Shown one piece after another: positions 8,279 through 17,431 of a stretch of DNA of 64,000 nucleotides. Under the pieces are notes generated by a model. That model saw nothing but the letters and a program-made list of their open reading frames with translations, made no database searches and was not told the origin of the DNA. A program made the position numbers and the translations under genes. The stretch covers positions 1 through 64,000 of the forward strand of contig CAZLOH010000023.1 of NCBI GenBank assembly GCA_964561105.1, written 5' to 3'. Position 1 is the stretch's first letter. Every line of letters starts with the position of its first letter. The stretch is from JADLHS01 sp964561105. GTDB lineage: Bacteria > Verrucomicrobiota > Verrucomicrobiia > Limisphaerales > JADLHS01.

Positions 8279-9721
8279 TTGAACCGAGCGAAGCAAAAAC
8301 CTAATAGTACACCCGCCGTGAGCGAACATTCCGAAAGTCATTTCCCCATCCCAAAAATCCTGCCCGTGCTGGACGCGCAATTCCGCCCTGCGTTGCTGGC
8401 CCGCCGCGCGTTTCGTGAGCGCGTTCGCCAATCCGGTCGTGCCGTGCCGGTGCGCCTGGCGCTTGAACAGTCCGACGGATCGGTCTTTCACACCAGCACG
8501 GAGATTTTCGCCGAAGACCTGCCGGCGGCGCAGGACAACTACCAACATGTCGAGCGCATCCTGAAGTTTCTCCTTTGGTCGCGCGGTGGGTGGAGAATCC
8601 ACTTCGACGGCCCGGCCGCTTTGGCGGCCAAACTCGCCGCGCATTATCGCGACGACGCCACCGGCCAATTCGACTCGGACATGGTGGGCGCGAAGATGTT
8701 TGATCATCCGCTGGAAATCTTGAACACCCCAGAACTTCCGCGTGAGCGTTCACAAACCAAACCACTGGGTCGGCATCTGGATGGCTGCCGCATCGGGTTT
8801 GATCTCGGTGGCAGTGATCGCAAGGCGGCGGCCGTCATCGAGGGGAAGGTCGTGTTCAGCGACGAGACGGTTTGGGACCCTTATTTTCACCCGGATCCGC
8901 AATATCACTTCGACGGCATCATGGATTCGTTGCGCAAGGCGGCCGCGCATCTCCCGCGCGTGGATGCCATCGGCGGCAGCGCGGCGGGGATTTATGTGAA
9001 CAACCGCGTGAAAGCGGCCTCGCTCTTCCGGGGCGTGCCGCCGGATTTGTTCGCATCGCGCGTGAAGGATTTGTTCCTGGAAATCAGGGCCGCGTGGAAC
9101 AACGTGCCGTTTGAAGTGGTGAACGACGGCGAGGTCACGGCGCTGGCCGGCGCGATGGCGCTCGAACGGAATCGCGTGCTCGGCATTGCGCTGGGCACGA
9201 GCACGGCGGGCGGTTGGGTGGATGCCCGGGGCAACATCACCTCCTGGCTCAACGAACTGGCCTTCGTGCCGGTGGATTATCACCCCGGAACGGCGCGGGA
9301 CGAGTGGTCGGGAGATTATGGCGTCGGCTCGCAGTATTTCTCCCAGCAAGCCGTCGGCCGGTTGCTGCCCGCCGCCGGGATTGACGCCCCGCGCGACCTG
9401 CCGTTGCCGGAAAAACTCAAGCTGGTGCAATCCCTCATGGCCCAAGGCGACGAGCGCGCCCGGAAGATTTATGACACGCTCGGCGTCTATCTCGGCTACT
9501 TCATCGCGGATTGCGCGGAGTTTTACGATTTGCAAAACGTGCTCGTCCTCGGCCGCGTTACCAGCGGAACGGGCGGAGACTTGATAGTCGAAACCGCGCG
9601 GCGGACGTTGCAGGCCGAGTTTCCCGAGCTAGCGGAGCGCCTGACGCTCCAGGTGCCGGATGAAAAACAAAAACGCCACGGTCAAGCCATTGCCGCCGCC
9701 AGCCTGCCGGAGATTGAATAA
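8279..9721 (+). CDS. ROK-family-like sugar kinase/regulator
   Basis: About 480 residues from a TTG start; an in-frame GTG at 8318 is an alternative. The first 165 residues are an N-terminal extension of no recognised fold. The ROK/actin-like ATPase core begins at GFDLGGSDRKAAAV (about 173), has the second-domain motifs VVNDGEVTALAG and LGIALGTSTAGG, and ends with VLVLGRVTSGTGGD. The glycine-rich phosphate-binding turns are intact. The usual ROK zinc-binding CxxGxxGC motif is not seen, and no helix-turn-helix is evident, so it may be a divergent kinase. It sits between the SDR and the PIG-L deacetylase and is probably co-transcribed. Confidence 0.8.
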   Translation: MNRAKQKPNSTPAVSEHSESHFPIPKILPVLDAQFRPALLARRAFRERVRQSGRAVPVRLALEQSDGSVFHTSTEIFAEDLPAAQDNYQHVERILKFLLWSRGGWRIHFDGPAALAAKLAAHYRDDATGQFDSDMVGAKMFDHPLEILNTPELPRERSQTKPLGRHLDGCRIGFDLGGSDRKAAAVIEGKVVFSDETVWDPYFHPDPQYHFDGIMDSLRKAAAHLPRVDAIGGSAAGIYVNNRVKAASLFRGVPPDLFASRVKDLFLEIRAAWNNVPFEVVNDGEVTALAGAMALERNRVLGIALGTSTAGGWVDARGNITSWLNELAFVPVDYHPGTARDEWSGDYGVGSQYFSQQAVGRLLPAAGIDAPRDLPLPEKLKLVQSLMAQGDERARKIYDTLGVYLGYFIADCAEFYDLQNVLVLGRVTSGTGGDLIVETARRTLQAEFPELAERLTLQVPDEKQKRHGQAIAAASLPEIE

Positions 9722-9732
9722 GCCTCGAACAA

Positions 9733-10590
9733 ATGAACTCCTACGGAAATTACGTCACCGAAATGGTCCAGCTCGTGAAAACCGCGCGATCGTTCCCGCT
9801 CGGCGGTTTTCCACCCGCGCCGCGACCGGACGTCGCGCCGGATGCCCCGCGCGCCCTGTTTTTCGCGCCACATCCCGATGATGAAACCATCGTGGGCGCG
9901 CTGGCGTTGCGGCTGTTTCGCGAAGCGCGCTTGAAGGTCATCAACGTGGCCGTAACGCAGGGCAGCAAAAAGGAGCGACAGGCCGAACGGCTGGTTGAAT
10001 TGCAGCACGCCTGCAATTACCTCGGCTACGAGGTTCAAACCACCGGCCCGAATGGACTCGAACGAGTCACCGCCAGGACCCGGGAAACGGACCCGCAGGC
10101 TTGGGCCGGCATGGTCGCGATCATCCAGGACATCCTGTTGAAGCATCAACCACGGGTCATTTTGTTTCCGCACGAGCGCGACTGGAATGGCACGCACATC
10201 GGAGTGCATTATCTGGTGACGGATGCGCTCAAACAGATGCCCGCCACTTTCGAGTGTTACGTGCTTGAAACCGAGTTCTGGGGCGCGATGGATGATCCCA
10301 ACCTGATGGTGGAGGTCAGCGAAGCCGACCTGACCGACCTGATCACAGCCACCACGTTCCATGTCGGCGAAGTAAAACGAAATCCTTATCACCTCTCACT
10401 ACCGGCCTGGATGATGGACAATGTGCGGCGGGGCGCGGAACTGGTGGGAGGACAAGGGGGAGCGTCGCCGGATTTTCAATTTGCCGCCCTGTATCGGTTT
10501 CGTCGCTGGGCCCAGGGCCGGTTGCAGCACCTGACCAAAGCTAAACCTTACCTTTCCCGGACGGAAAACCCGGTGACGCTCATCTCGTAA
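9733..10590 (+). CDS. PIG-L/LmbE-family N-deacetylase
   Basis: 285 residues starting 11 bases after the ROK-like gene, so almost certainly in the same operon. The zinc-binding signature AHPDDE appears as FFAPHPDDETIVGALAL (His47, Asp49, Asp50). The second zinc histidine is in HERDWNGTHIGVHY (around 155-159). Family members remove acetyl groups from N-acetylglucosamine-type sugars in GPI, mycothiol, bacillithiol and antibiotic pathways. With a sugar kinase and an oxidoreductase next door, a role in amino-sugar breakdown or modification is likely but unproven. Confidence 0.9.
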   Translation: MNSYGNYVTEMVQLVKTARSFPLGGFPPAPRPDVAPDAPRALFFAPHPDDETIVGALALRLFREARLKVINVAVTQGSKKERQAERLVELQHACNYLGYEVQTTGPNGLERVTARTRETDPQAWAGMVAIIQDILLKHQPRVILFPHERDWNGTHIGVHYLVTDALKQMPATFECYVLETEFWGAMDDPNLMVEVSEADLTDLITATTFHVGEVKRNPYHLSLPAWMMDNVRRGAELVGGQGGASPDFQFAALYRFRRWAQGRLQHLTKAKPYLSRTENPVTLIS

Positions 10591-10610
10591 ACACCCAGTG
10601 TGACGACGGC

Positions 10611-10871
10611 CTATTCGTTCAAGCCACCACGCTGATACGGATGACCGGCTCCATAGGACCGGATCTGTTGCAGCACGATGGTAACGGTCGTGGCCCGATT
10701 TGCGATGGTCTCCAACGTCTCGCCCGTCGGCGAACCCGAAGTGGCGGTCGGGTTCGTATGCGTCGAGGTCGGACTCTTCGCCACCACACAACCAGGCTCG
10801 GCAGTCGTCGCTTTGGCAATATGGGGTGTGGCTTTCATCACAATCACCACGGTACCTTTGCATGGTTTCAC
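10611..10871 (-). CDS. possible small hypothetical protein
   Basis: 86 residues rich in Thr, Ala, Ser and Val, ending QQIRSYGAGHPYQRGGLNE. No domain, signal peptide or clear ribosome-binding site. It fills the 400-base gap between the deacetylase and the guanine deaminase and is antisense to both. The composition is not clearly that of a shadow, but the support is weak; the gap otherwise shows nothing. Confidence 0.25.
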   Translation of the reverse strand: MKPCKGTVVIVMKATPHIAKATTAEPGCVVAKSPTSTHTNPTATSGSPTGETLETIANRATTVTIVLQQIRSYGAGHPYQRGGLNE

Positions 10872-10987
10872 GGAATCACCACTTCATTTTTGGCAAAACG
10901 CAATCGGATTTTGTCGAGCGCGCGGCCCGAGGCAGGTACGTGAAAGTTCATTTTCCCTGCCGAAGCGCGATCTGACATGCTCCGCCG

Positions 10988-11455
10988 ATGCAGCGCAAGT
11001 TCATGCGGGAAGCCATCCGCCTTTCCTTTTCCAAGATGCGGGCCAATCAGGGCGGCCCATTTGGCGCGGTGGTGGTGCGACGGGGAAAAATCGTGGGGCG
11101 CGGCTGGAATCAAGTGACTTCCGCGAACGATCCCACCGCGCACGCCGAACTGGTGGCCATCCGTGACGCCTGCCGCCGGCTGAAGCGCTTTCGGCTCGAA
11201 GATTGCGAACTCTACACGAGTTGCGAACCGTGTCCGATGTGTCTGGCTGCGATTTATTGGGCGCGCCTGAAGCGGGTCTATTACGCCAACACTCGTGAGG
11301 ACGCGCTCCAGATTGAGTTCGACGACGCCTTGATTTACGAGGAAGTGGCCACCCCCATTTCAAAACGCAAGCTGCCAATGATCCAACTGCTGCACCGCGA
11401 AGCGCTCCCAGCCTTCGCCGAGTGGCAGGCCAAGGCGGACAAGGTCCGCTATTGA
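10988..11455 (+). CDS. guaD: guanine deaminase
   Basis: 155 residues, the usual length of the small cytidine-deaminase-fold guanine deaminases. GGPFGAVVVRRGKIV, then NDPTAHAELVAIR (His52, catalytic Glu54) and TSCEPCPMCLAAIYWARL (zinc Cys82 and Cys85). The late FDDALIYEE and the aromatic C-terminus match Bacillus-type GuaD rather than tRNA adenosine deaminase TadA. It converts guanine to xanthine with release of ammonia in the cytoplasm. No other purine gene is adjacent. Confidence 0.9.
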   Translation: MQRKFMREAIRLSFSKMRANQGGPFGAVVVRRGKIVGRGWNQVTSANDPTAHAELVAIRDACRRLKRFRLEDCELYTSCEPCPMCLAAIYWARLKRVYYANTREDALQIEFDDALIYEEVATPISKRKLPMIQLLHREALPAFAEWQAKADKVRY

Positions 11456-11487
11456 ACGTTGATCCGGGATGCTGCTTCGCCGGAAGA

Positions 11488-11943
11488 TCACGAAACCGAG
11501 ACCGCGCTCGCGTGGTTTGCCACGGAGTGCATTGCCGGCGGAACATGCGCGCCGTATTCCAGCGTGAGTTTGTAGCGCAAAATGTTGTGGCAGTGGACAC
11601 GGTCAATCGTGGTCTTGCTGAGCCAGCCTTGACAGCACATCTCGCCATTGACCGTGGCTTCGCGGGCGGCCACGGCCCGGGCCAGGGCTTCACTCAGATC
11701 AAAGTCGCCTGCCACACATTCGTTGTTGGGACAGTCGAGGCGGAACACGGATTTCGCGTGCTCGGGGTTGACGGTGTATTTGATCTGGCTGTTGCGTGAC
11801 AGTCCTTCCGGGCTGAAATAGCCGAATTCCACCGTCAACGATTTCAGGAGCGGAAATTTTTCGGAGAGCGAGGCGGATTCGCGGGTGCGCTGGTCTTCGG
11901 CCTGTCGGTAATCTGCCCGGGGCGTGAATTTTGGTTGTCGCAT
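11488..11943 (-). CDS. hypothetical Cys/His-rich small protein
   Basis: 151 residues, soluble. Notable pairs are CPNNEC (middle), MCCQGW and VHCHNILRYKL, which together could bind a zinc ion. The frame begins MRQPKFTPRADYRQAEDQR. I recognise no family, but clean codon structure, an ordinary start and conserved-looking Cys/His spacing favour a real gene. It is convergent with guaD and divergent from the GH57 gene. Confidence 0.65.
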   Translation of the reverse strand: MRQPKFTPRADYRQAEDQRTRESASLSEKFPLLKSLTVEFGYFSPEGLSRNSQIKYTVNPEHAKSVFRLDCPNNECVAGDFDLSEALARAVAAREATVNGEMCCQGWLSKTTIDRVHCHNILRYKLTLEYGAHVPPAMHSVANHASAVSVS

Positions 11944-12179
11944 CTATTTCGATTCGGTTTACCAATCAAGCGCGCAGCGTATCAAAAATCCGGTTGATGT
12001 CTGTAATAAATTTCAGGTGATTCGCGTCGGCAACGACTCGTCATGCAAGCTGGCGACCACAGAACGACCGCAAAAAATGATCCGCCAACCTCAAGCCAAG
12101 GCTCACCGGCGACCGCGAAGGGCCAACAAGATTGACTCAGGCGTGATTGTTGCCAGTATCATCACGACAAACGAATCGC

Positions 12180-13634
12180 ATGAGCACATTACCCGAATAC
12201 GTGGACAATCTTCCGAACATTTGTGGCTCGGAAGCCTTGATTGAATCCGCCCGACGCAACGCTCCCGCCAGTCCGTTGCCCGATGGAGTAGATTTTCCGA
12301 ACATCAACAGTGCCTTTGCCATCGCGCTGCACATGCACCAGCCATTGATTCCCGCTGGCGGCAGCAATCTCGCCACGGCGGAGATCATCAGCAACTTGAA
12401 GCACATGATGGACAACCCGGGCATTGGCGATAATCACAACGCCTCCGTGTTCGTATGGTGCTACAAACGCATGGCCGAATTCGTCCCGCAGTTGATGGAC
12501 GAGGGCAAGCAACCGCGCGTGATGCTCGAATACTCGGGCACGCTGTTTCATGGCCTGCGCCAGATGGGGCAGCATCACGTCCTCGACAGCCTCAAGCACG
12601 TCACCAACGACCCGCGTTATGGCCGCGCCATCGAATGGCTCGGCATGCCGTGGGGGCACGCGGTCGCGCCGTCCACGCCCGTGCAGGATTATCGCCTGCA
12701 CGTCCAGGCGTGGCGGCATCACTTCGCCGCAATCTTCGGCCTGGAGGCCTTGAGTCGTGTGCGCGGCTTTTCCCCGTCCGAAATGGCCTTGCCGAATCAT
12801 CCCGACATCGCCTACGAATACGTCAAAACCTTGCGCGATTGTGGCTATGAGTGGGTGCTCGTCCAGGAGCACACGATCGAGCAACCCGGCAACGGTCATG
12901 GGCCGGAAAAAAAACATCTTCCACATCGCCTGATCTGCCGGAACTCCGCCGGCAAGGAAGTCAGTATCATTGCCATCGTCAAAACCCAGGGCAGCGACAC
13001 CAAGCTGGTGGCGCAAATGCAGCCTTACTACGAAGCGAAAGGATTGTCGCGTTGGGAACTGGCCGGCAAACAGGTTCCGCCGTTGGTCACGCAAATTGCC
13101 GATGGCGAAAACGGCGGCGTGATGATGAACGAATTCCCGCCAAAATACATGGAAGCGGTGCGCGAATGTTCCGGCTCCCGCACGCCCATCATGAACGTCA
13201 CCGAATATCTTGATCACCTCCGGCTCCTGGGCCTCGGTGAGCAGGATTTTCCGGCGCTCCAGCCGATTCATCAGAAGCGCATCTGGGACAATTTCAAACC
13301 CGGAGATGGCGAGAATAAGCTGGCGGCCACCATCACAGAGCTCAAGCAGCAAGACCATCGCTTCAACATGGAGGGCGGGAGCTGGACCAACGACATTTCC
13401 TGGGTGCGTGGCTATGAGAATGTGCTCGGTCCGATGGAGAAATGCAGCGCGCTCTTCAACCAGAAAGTGCTCCAGCGCCACATCCCCACGAACGAACCGC
13501 GCTATCGCAACGCCCTGTTCCACCTGCTCTGTTCACAAACGAGCTGCTATCGCTACTGGGGACAAGGCATCTGGACCGACTACGGACGCGAGCTGTGCCG
13601 TCGCACCGAAGCGATCCTCACTCACGATTTTTAG
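12180..13634 (+). CDS. glycoside hydrolase family 57 protein
   Basis: 484 residues from the ATG at 12180. GH57 region I is IALHMHQPL (51-55), followed by LEYSGTLFHGL and the third conserved region GFSPSEMALP (around 196-205), where Glu201 occupies the position of the GH57 catalytic nucleophile. Region IV-like ADGENGG follows. GH57 enzymes act on alpha-glucans (amylase, 4-alpha-glucanotransferase, branching). The lack of a signal peptide puts it in the cytoplasm, probably in glycogen turnover. An exact activity cannot be assigned. Confidence 0.85.
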   Translation: MSTLPEYVDNLPNICGSEALIESARRNAPASPLPDGVDFPNINSAFAIALHMHQPLIPAGGSNLATAEIISNLKHMMDNPGIGDNHNASVFVWCYKRMAEFVPQLMDEGKQPRVMLEYSGTLFHGLRQMGQHHVLDSLKHVTNDPRYGRAIEWLGMPWGHAVAPSTPVQDYRLHVQAWRHHFAAIFGLEALSRVRGFSPSEMALPNHPDIAYEYVKTLRDCGYEWVLVQEHTIEQPGNGHGPEKKHLPHRLICRNSAGKEVSIIAIVKTQGSDTKLVAQMQPYYEAKGLSRWELAGKQVPPLVTQIADGENGGVMMNEFPPKYMEAVRECSGSRTPIMNVTEYLDHLRLLGLGEQDFPALQPIHQKRIWDNFKPGDGENKLAATITELKQQDHRFNMEGGSWTNDISWVRGYENVLGPMEKCSALFNQKVLQRHIPTNEPRYRNALFHLLCSQTSCYRYWGQGIWTDYGRELCRRTEAILTHDF

Positions 13635-14430
13635 CCGGCGTCTTTCGGAACACGACGATGTGCTGCTGCGGCAGCGTCTCGATGGTTTCAACCCAGGTGA
13701 GCGGTTGAACGCCCATCTCTTTGCGGACCTGTGCCTCGGACATCTCGTGAACGCGCTTGATCGGCACGGCCGGATCTTCGGCGCGATATTCGACGAACAC
13801 AATGCGCCCGCCCGGCTTCAGGGCGCGACACATGGCCGCCACCATTTCGTACGGGTGATCGAACTCGTGATACACGTCCACCATCAGAATCAAATCCACG
13901 GACGCCGCCGGCAGTTTGGGATCCGTGATGCTTCCGAGGATGGGTTTAACATTGAAAATCCTTTCGGCCGCCAGCCGGTTCGTCAGCAGTTCGAGCATTT
14001 CCGGTTGAATATCCACGGCATACACAAAACCCCTCCCCGGGCCTTGGGCCGCCCCCTGCCCGCCGGATGTGGCCAGCGGTTCAGCAACAACCTTCGCCAG
14101 CCGTCGCGTATAGTAGCCGCTCCCACAACCGATGTCCGCGACGACGTCGCCGGATTTGAGTTTCAACGCCGGCACGAGCAAGTCCGTCCGTTCCTCCTGT
14201 TGACGCTCGGGGCGTTCCAGCCAATCCGCCGCCTCATGCCCCATCACGTGCGCAATCTCCCGGCCCAGATAAAACTTCCCGATGCCATTCGGGTCATGGA
14301 CTGCGCGCACTTCATAACGCGGCCCGATTGCGGTTGCATTCGTTTCCGCTGCCCCTGTGGAACGAATCGCCAGCAGGCAGATGAACATCAGTGAAACGAT
14401 TCGGGAGGCTGAACGGGTCGGGTTGGCCAT
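13618..14430 (-). CDS. exported class I SAM-dependent methyltransferase
   Basis: 270 residues from the ATG at 14430; the longer frame upstream is an overlap with the stress-protein gene. An N-terminal signal peptide (SRIVSLMFICLLAIRSTGA) is followed by a methyltransferase core: VADIGCGSGYYTRRLA (motif I, about 98-111), VYAVDIQPEM (motif II), then DLILMVDVYHEFDHP. Methyltransferases with export signals are odd because SAM is cytosolic, but this family is seen in planctomycetes and verrucomicrobia. The insert ATSGGQGAAQGPGRG between motifs I and II is low complexity. Its 3' end overlaps that of the GH57 gene by 17 bases (convergent). Confidence 0.8.
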   Translation of the reverse strand: MANPTRSASRIVSLMFICLLAIRSTGAAETNATAIGPRYEVRAVHDPNGIGKFYLGREIAHVMGHEAADWLERPERQQEERTDLLVPALKLKSGDVVADIGCGSGYYTRRLAKVVAEPLATSGGQGAAQGPGRGFVYAVDIQPEMLELLTNRLAAERIFNVKPILGSITDPKLPAASVDLILMVDVYHEFDHPYEMVAAMCRALKPGGRIVFVEYRAEDPAVPIKRVHEMSEAQVRKEMGVQPLTWVETIETLPQQHIVVFRKTPAKNRE

Positions 14431-14461
14431 CGCAGTTGGCAACGCGGTTCTTAACCGCCCG

Positions 14462-14890
14462 CTATTTCGTTTCTCCCCGCACCAACAGGACGGGAATGTC
14501 CGTCTTGTGCCTGACTTCCCGAATGGTGCTGCCGTGAATGATGTCGCCCAGCAGACGATGGCCATGACTGCCCATCGCGATGAGATCGTACGGCTTGGCT
14601 TCCGCCACCTTGAGGATTTCCTGCGGTGGATTACCCAAAGCCAGCAGCGTGTTGGTGGTTAATCCCCGGTCCCGCAGCTTCTGGGCTTCGCCTTCCAGAT
14701 AGGCGCGGTCCGCCTTCATTTCGTCGGACTCCGCGAGCTTAAGTTGATCGAAATGACGCGCGGCGAAACCATCCGCCACATGCAGCAGCAGCAGCTCCGA
14801 GTTCAGCCGGGTGGCCAGTCCGGCAACGTGCGCCAGCAAACTCCGGTCGGCGGGACTGTTCTCCAGGGCAACTAGAATCTTGCGGTACAT
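14462..14890 (-). CDS. universal stress protein (UspA family)
   Basis: 142 residues. Begins MYRKILVALENSPADRSLL and has the ATP-binding signature AMGSHGHRLLGDIIHGSTIREV close to the C-terminus (G-2x-G-9x-G-S/T). It begins seven bases after the stop of the Nramp transporter gene, so the two are co-transcribed. Stress proteins next to Nramp transporters recur in bacteria, which suggests a role linked to metal uptake or its energy state. Confidence 0.9.
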   Translation of the reverse strand: MYRKILVALENSPADRSLLAHVAGLATRLNSELLLLHVADGFAARHFDQLKLAESDEMKADRAYLEGEAQKLRDRGLTTNTLLALGNPPQEILKVAEAKPYDLIAMGSHGHRLLGDIIHGSTIREVRHKTDIPVLLVRGETK

Positions 14891-14897
14891 CGCTTCC

Positions 14898-16298
14898 CTA
14901 TTCTGGTGACGGCAATCCGAGCGCGCCATAAAACGACTTGAGCACGGAGGCCGGCACGAACGTATCAAACAGCAATTTCACGTTCAGCACAATGATAACC
15001 AGCGTCACGGTCCAGCCCAGGAACTTGATCCACAGCGGATTCACAAACGCGCCCATCTTGGCCTTCTCGCCCGTGAACCGCATCAGCGGCCAGACTGCGA
15101 ACCCGAGCTGCATGGACAGCACCACCTGGCTGATGACCAGAAGCTGCGTGGTTTTGCTCTCGCCAAAGTAGCCGATGACACAAACCGCCGGCACGATGGC
15201 CACCCCGCGCGTGATCGCCCGGCGAAGCCACGGACGCAGCCGGATGTTCATAAATCCCTCCATGACGATCTGTCCCGCCAGCGTCCCGGTCAGCGTGGAG
15301 TTCTGACCCGAGGCCAGCAACGCCAGGGCAAACAGCACGCTGGCGGCGGTGGCCCCCAACACTCCCGGTAACAATTGGTAGGCGTCCTGGATTTCGGCCA
15401 CGTCCCGATGACCGGACCAATGAAACGCCGTCGCCGACAGCACCAGGATTGCGGCATTGATGAACAGGGCAAACATGAGCGCCACCGTCGAGTCAATTGT
15501 GGCGAACTTGATGGCTTCACGTTTGCCGCCGGCGTCCTGTTCGTATTTGCGCGTCTGCACCACGGACGAGTGCAGGTAGAGATTGTGCGGCATGACGGTG
15601 GCGCCGATGATTCCGATGGCGAGATAGAGCATTCCCGGATGGGTGAGAATTTCCGGCCGGGGCACAAACCCAAGCACCACGCCGCCGAGGTCGGGCCGGG
15701 ACAGGAAGAGTTCAATGACAAAGCAAGTGCCGATGGTGGCAATCAAAGTCACCACCAGCGCTTCCACGTAGCGAAACCCTTTCGCTTGCAGATACAGCAC
15801 GATCAGCACATCCGCCGCCGTGATGATGCACCCCCAAACCAGCGGAATCCCGAATAACAATTGCAGGGCGATGGCCGAACCGACGACCTCCGCCAGATCA
15901 CAAGCGGCGATCGCGATCTCGCAGAGAATCCACAAGAACCATACTGTCGGAGTCGAGTAATGATCACGGCAGGCTTGCGCAAGATCGCGGCCGGTGGCCA
16001 CCCCGAGTTTGACGCTCAAGTGCTGAAGCAGGATCGCCATCAGATTGGAAATCATGATGACGGAAAGCAGCGTGTAGCCGAATTGCGCGCCGCCCGCGAG
16101 ATCGGTCGCCCAATTGCCGGGGTCCATGTAACCAACGGCCACAAGAAAACCGGGGCCGGAGAACGCCCACAGCTTGCGCCAAAAACCGGCGGACTTGGGC
16201 ACGGCGATGCTCCGATGCACTTCCGGCAGGCTGGGCGATTGACTTGTGCGCTGCCAACCCGCCGTCGGGTCGGGTTTGGTCGCTTCATCAATCTTCAC
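14898..16298 (-). CDS. mntH: Nramp-family divalent metal transporter (Mn2+/Fe2+)
   Basis: 466 residues with about eleven transmembrane helices. TM1 carries the metal-binding DPGN motif (GYMDPGNWATDLAGG, 57-70) and TM6 the MPH motif (ATVMPHNLYLHSSVVQTR). EIAIAACDLAEVVGSA is typical of MntH. The protein imports Mn2+ or Fe2+ with protons across the inner membrane. The N-terminal 35 residues are a polar extension. Upstream at 16341-16356 is a GTTAG-6-CTAAC inverted repeat, a plausible site for a metal-sensing DtxR/MntR-type repressor. The stress-protein gene follows directly. Confidence 0.93.
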   Translation of the reverse strand: MKIDEATKPDPTAGWQRTSQSPSLPEVHRSIAVPKSAGFWRKLWAFSGPGFLVAVGYMDPGNWATDLAGGAQFGYTLLSVIMISNLMAILLQHLSVKLGVATGRDLAQACRDHYSTPTVWFLWILCEIAIAACDLAEVVGSAIALQLLFGIPLVWGCIITAADVLIVLYLQAKGFRYVEALVVTLIATIGTCFVIELFLSRPDLGGVVLGFVPRPEILTHPGMLYLAIGIIGATVMPHNLYLHSSVVQTRKYEQDAGGKREAIKFATIDSTVALMFALFINAAILVLSATAFHWSGHRDVAEIQDAYQLLPGVLGATAASVLFALALLASGQNSTLTGTLAGQIVMEGFMNIRLRPWLRRAITRGVAIVPAVCVIGYFGESKTTQLLVISQVVLSMQLGFAVWPLMRFTGEKAKMGAFVNPLWIKFLGWTVTLVIIVLNVKLLFDTFVPASVLKSFYGALGLPSPE

Positions 16299-16340
16299 GC
16301 GCGCACTTTAGCAGGAGCTGTGTTTGCAGCAAGTAATAAA

Positions 16341-16356
16341 GTTAGATGCAACTAAC
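16341..16356. promoter_or_regulatory. candidate metal-repressor operator upstream of mntH
   Basis: GTTAG ATGCAA CTAAC, an inverted repeat 43-58 bases before the mntH start. It resembles the TTAGG/CTAA-type boxes of DtxR/MntR-family repressors in size and symmetry. No regulator gene is adjacent, so the assignment is an inference. Confidence 0.4.
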
Positions 16357-16647
16357 ACTGATGAACCACCCAACTTCAACTGAGTTCCGAACCAGCCCGC
16401 AGCTCGAGATTAACTGAACAGATTTCTCCATGACTCGCTTCGTTGCCCCGCCCAAAAATCCCGCTGCGTCGTCCGCCGCTTGGAAGTTTGGTGTTTGGTG
16501 TTTGGTGTTTGGGACGCAGTGCTTCATCCGGATTGACACCGGTTCAAACAGCCCGCTCTGCTGCCTTCCGCGTATCTGTGTGACCCGAATTCCACGTAAA
16601 TTTTTTTGTCACTTGCCAACCGACACCGGTTTCGTGTCTCGTTTGGG
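16357..16647. other. intergenic region with a 7-bp tandem repeat
   Basis: Between the mntH upstream region and uppP. It contains three perfect copies and one partial copy of TTTGGTG at 16487-16514. No gene is seen; it must hold the uppP promoter. Confidence 0.6.
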
Positions 16648-17427
16648 ATGCCTGACTGGATTGCGGTTGTCATCTTGGGAATCATCGAGGGAGTCACTGA
16701 GTTCCTACCGGTTTCCTCCACCGGCCACCTGTTGCTGGCGGAGCACTGGCTGGGTACGCGCAGCGAACTGTTCAACGTAGTGATCCAATCCGGCGCCGTC
16801 GTGGCCGTGCTGGCGGTGTTTGCCAGTCGCGCCAGGTCGTTGTTGTTTGGCTGGCGCGAGCCAGCGAACCGCGATTATCTGGCCAAACTGGCGGCGGCAT
16901 TCGTGTTGACCGCCATCGGCGGACTCGCTCTGAAAAAGGCCGGATTGAAGTTGCCCGAAGCGGTCGCGCCGATCGCGTGGGCGACGCTCGTCGGCGGCGT
17001 GTTGTTTGTGCTTGTGGAATGGTGGCTCCGCGGACGGAAGTCCACGGAAGCTGTCTCCTGGACCGTCGCGATTGCCGTTGGCCTGTCGCAACTCGTCGCC
17101 GTTGCGTTTCCCGGGGCTTCCCGCTCGGGCACGACCATCCTGATTGCGCTGGTGCTGGGTTTGAGTCGAAGTTCAGCGACCGAGTTTTCGTTCCTGCTCG
17201 GCATTCCCACGTTGCTCGCGGCGGGCGCGAAAGAAACTCTTGACGCGCTGAAGGGTCACGCGCCACACGAACCGTGGACGCTCGTCCTGCTCGGCACCGT
17301 CGTCGCGGCAGTGGTGGCGTTTGTCGTCGTGCGCTGGCTGCTGGGTTACATCCGCCATCACACGTTCACCCCGTTCGGCTGGTATCGCATCGCCGTCGGC
17401 CTGGCCATCCTGCTCCTGTTGCGGTAG
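16648..17427 (+). CDS. uppP: undecaprenyl-diphosphatase (BacA/UppP)
   Basis: 259 residues from the ATG at 16648. The catalytic glutamate-rich motif GIIEGVTEFLPVSSTGH (11-27) and the PGASRSGTT motif (155-163) are intact, with about seven or eight hydrophobic segments. It dephosphorylates undecaprenyl diphosphate to recycle the lipid carrier of peptidoglycan and other envelope polymers, on the inner membrane. The gene ends four bases before the convergent stop of the LysM gene. Confidence 0.95.
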   Translation: MPDWIAVVILGIIEGVTEFLPVSSTGHLLLAEHWLGTRSELFNVVIQSGAVVAVLAVFASRARSLLFGWREPANRDYLAKLAAAFVLTAIGGLALKKAGLKLPEAVAPIAWATLVGGVLFVLVEWWLRGRKSTEAVSWTVAIAVGLSQLVAVAFPGASRSGTTILIALVLGLSRSSATEFSFLLGIPTLLAAGAKETLDALKGHAPHEPWTLVLLGTVVAAVVAFVVVRWLLGYIRHHTFTPFGWYRIAVGLAILLLLR

Positions 17428-17431
17428 CTCG

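Noticed and set aside
10678..11166. Plus-strand frame over the guaD start
   Set aside because: Overlaps a certain gene in another frame; no domain.
12120..12180. Start of the GH57 gene at 12147
   Set aside because: The added 11 residues are not conserved-looking and 12180 has an ordinary ATG.
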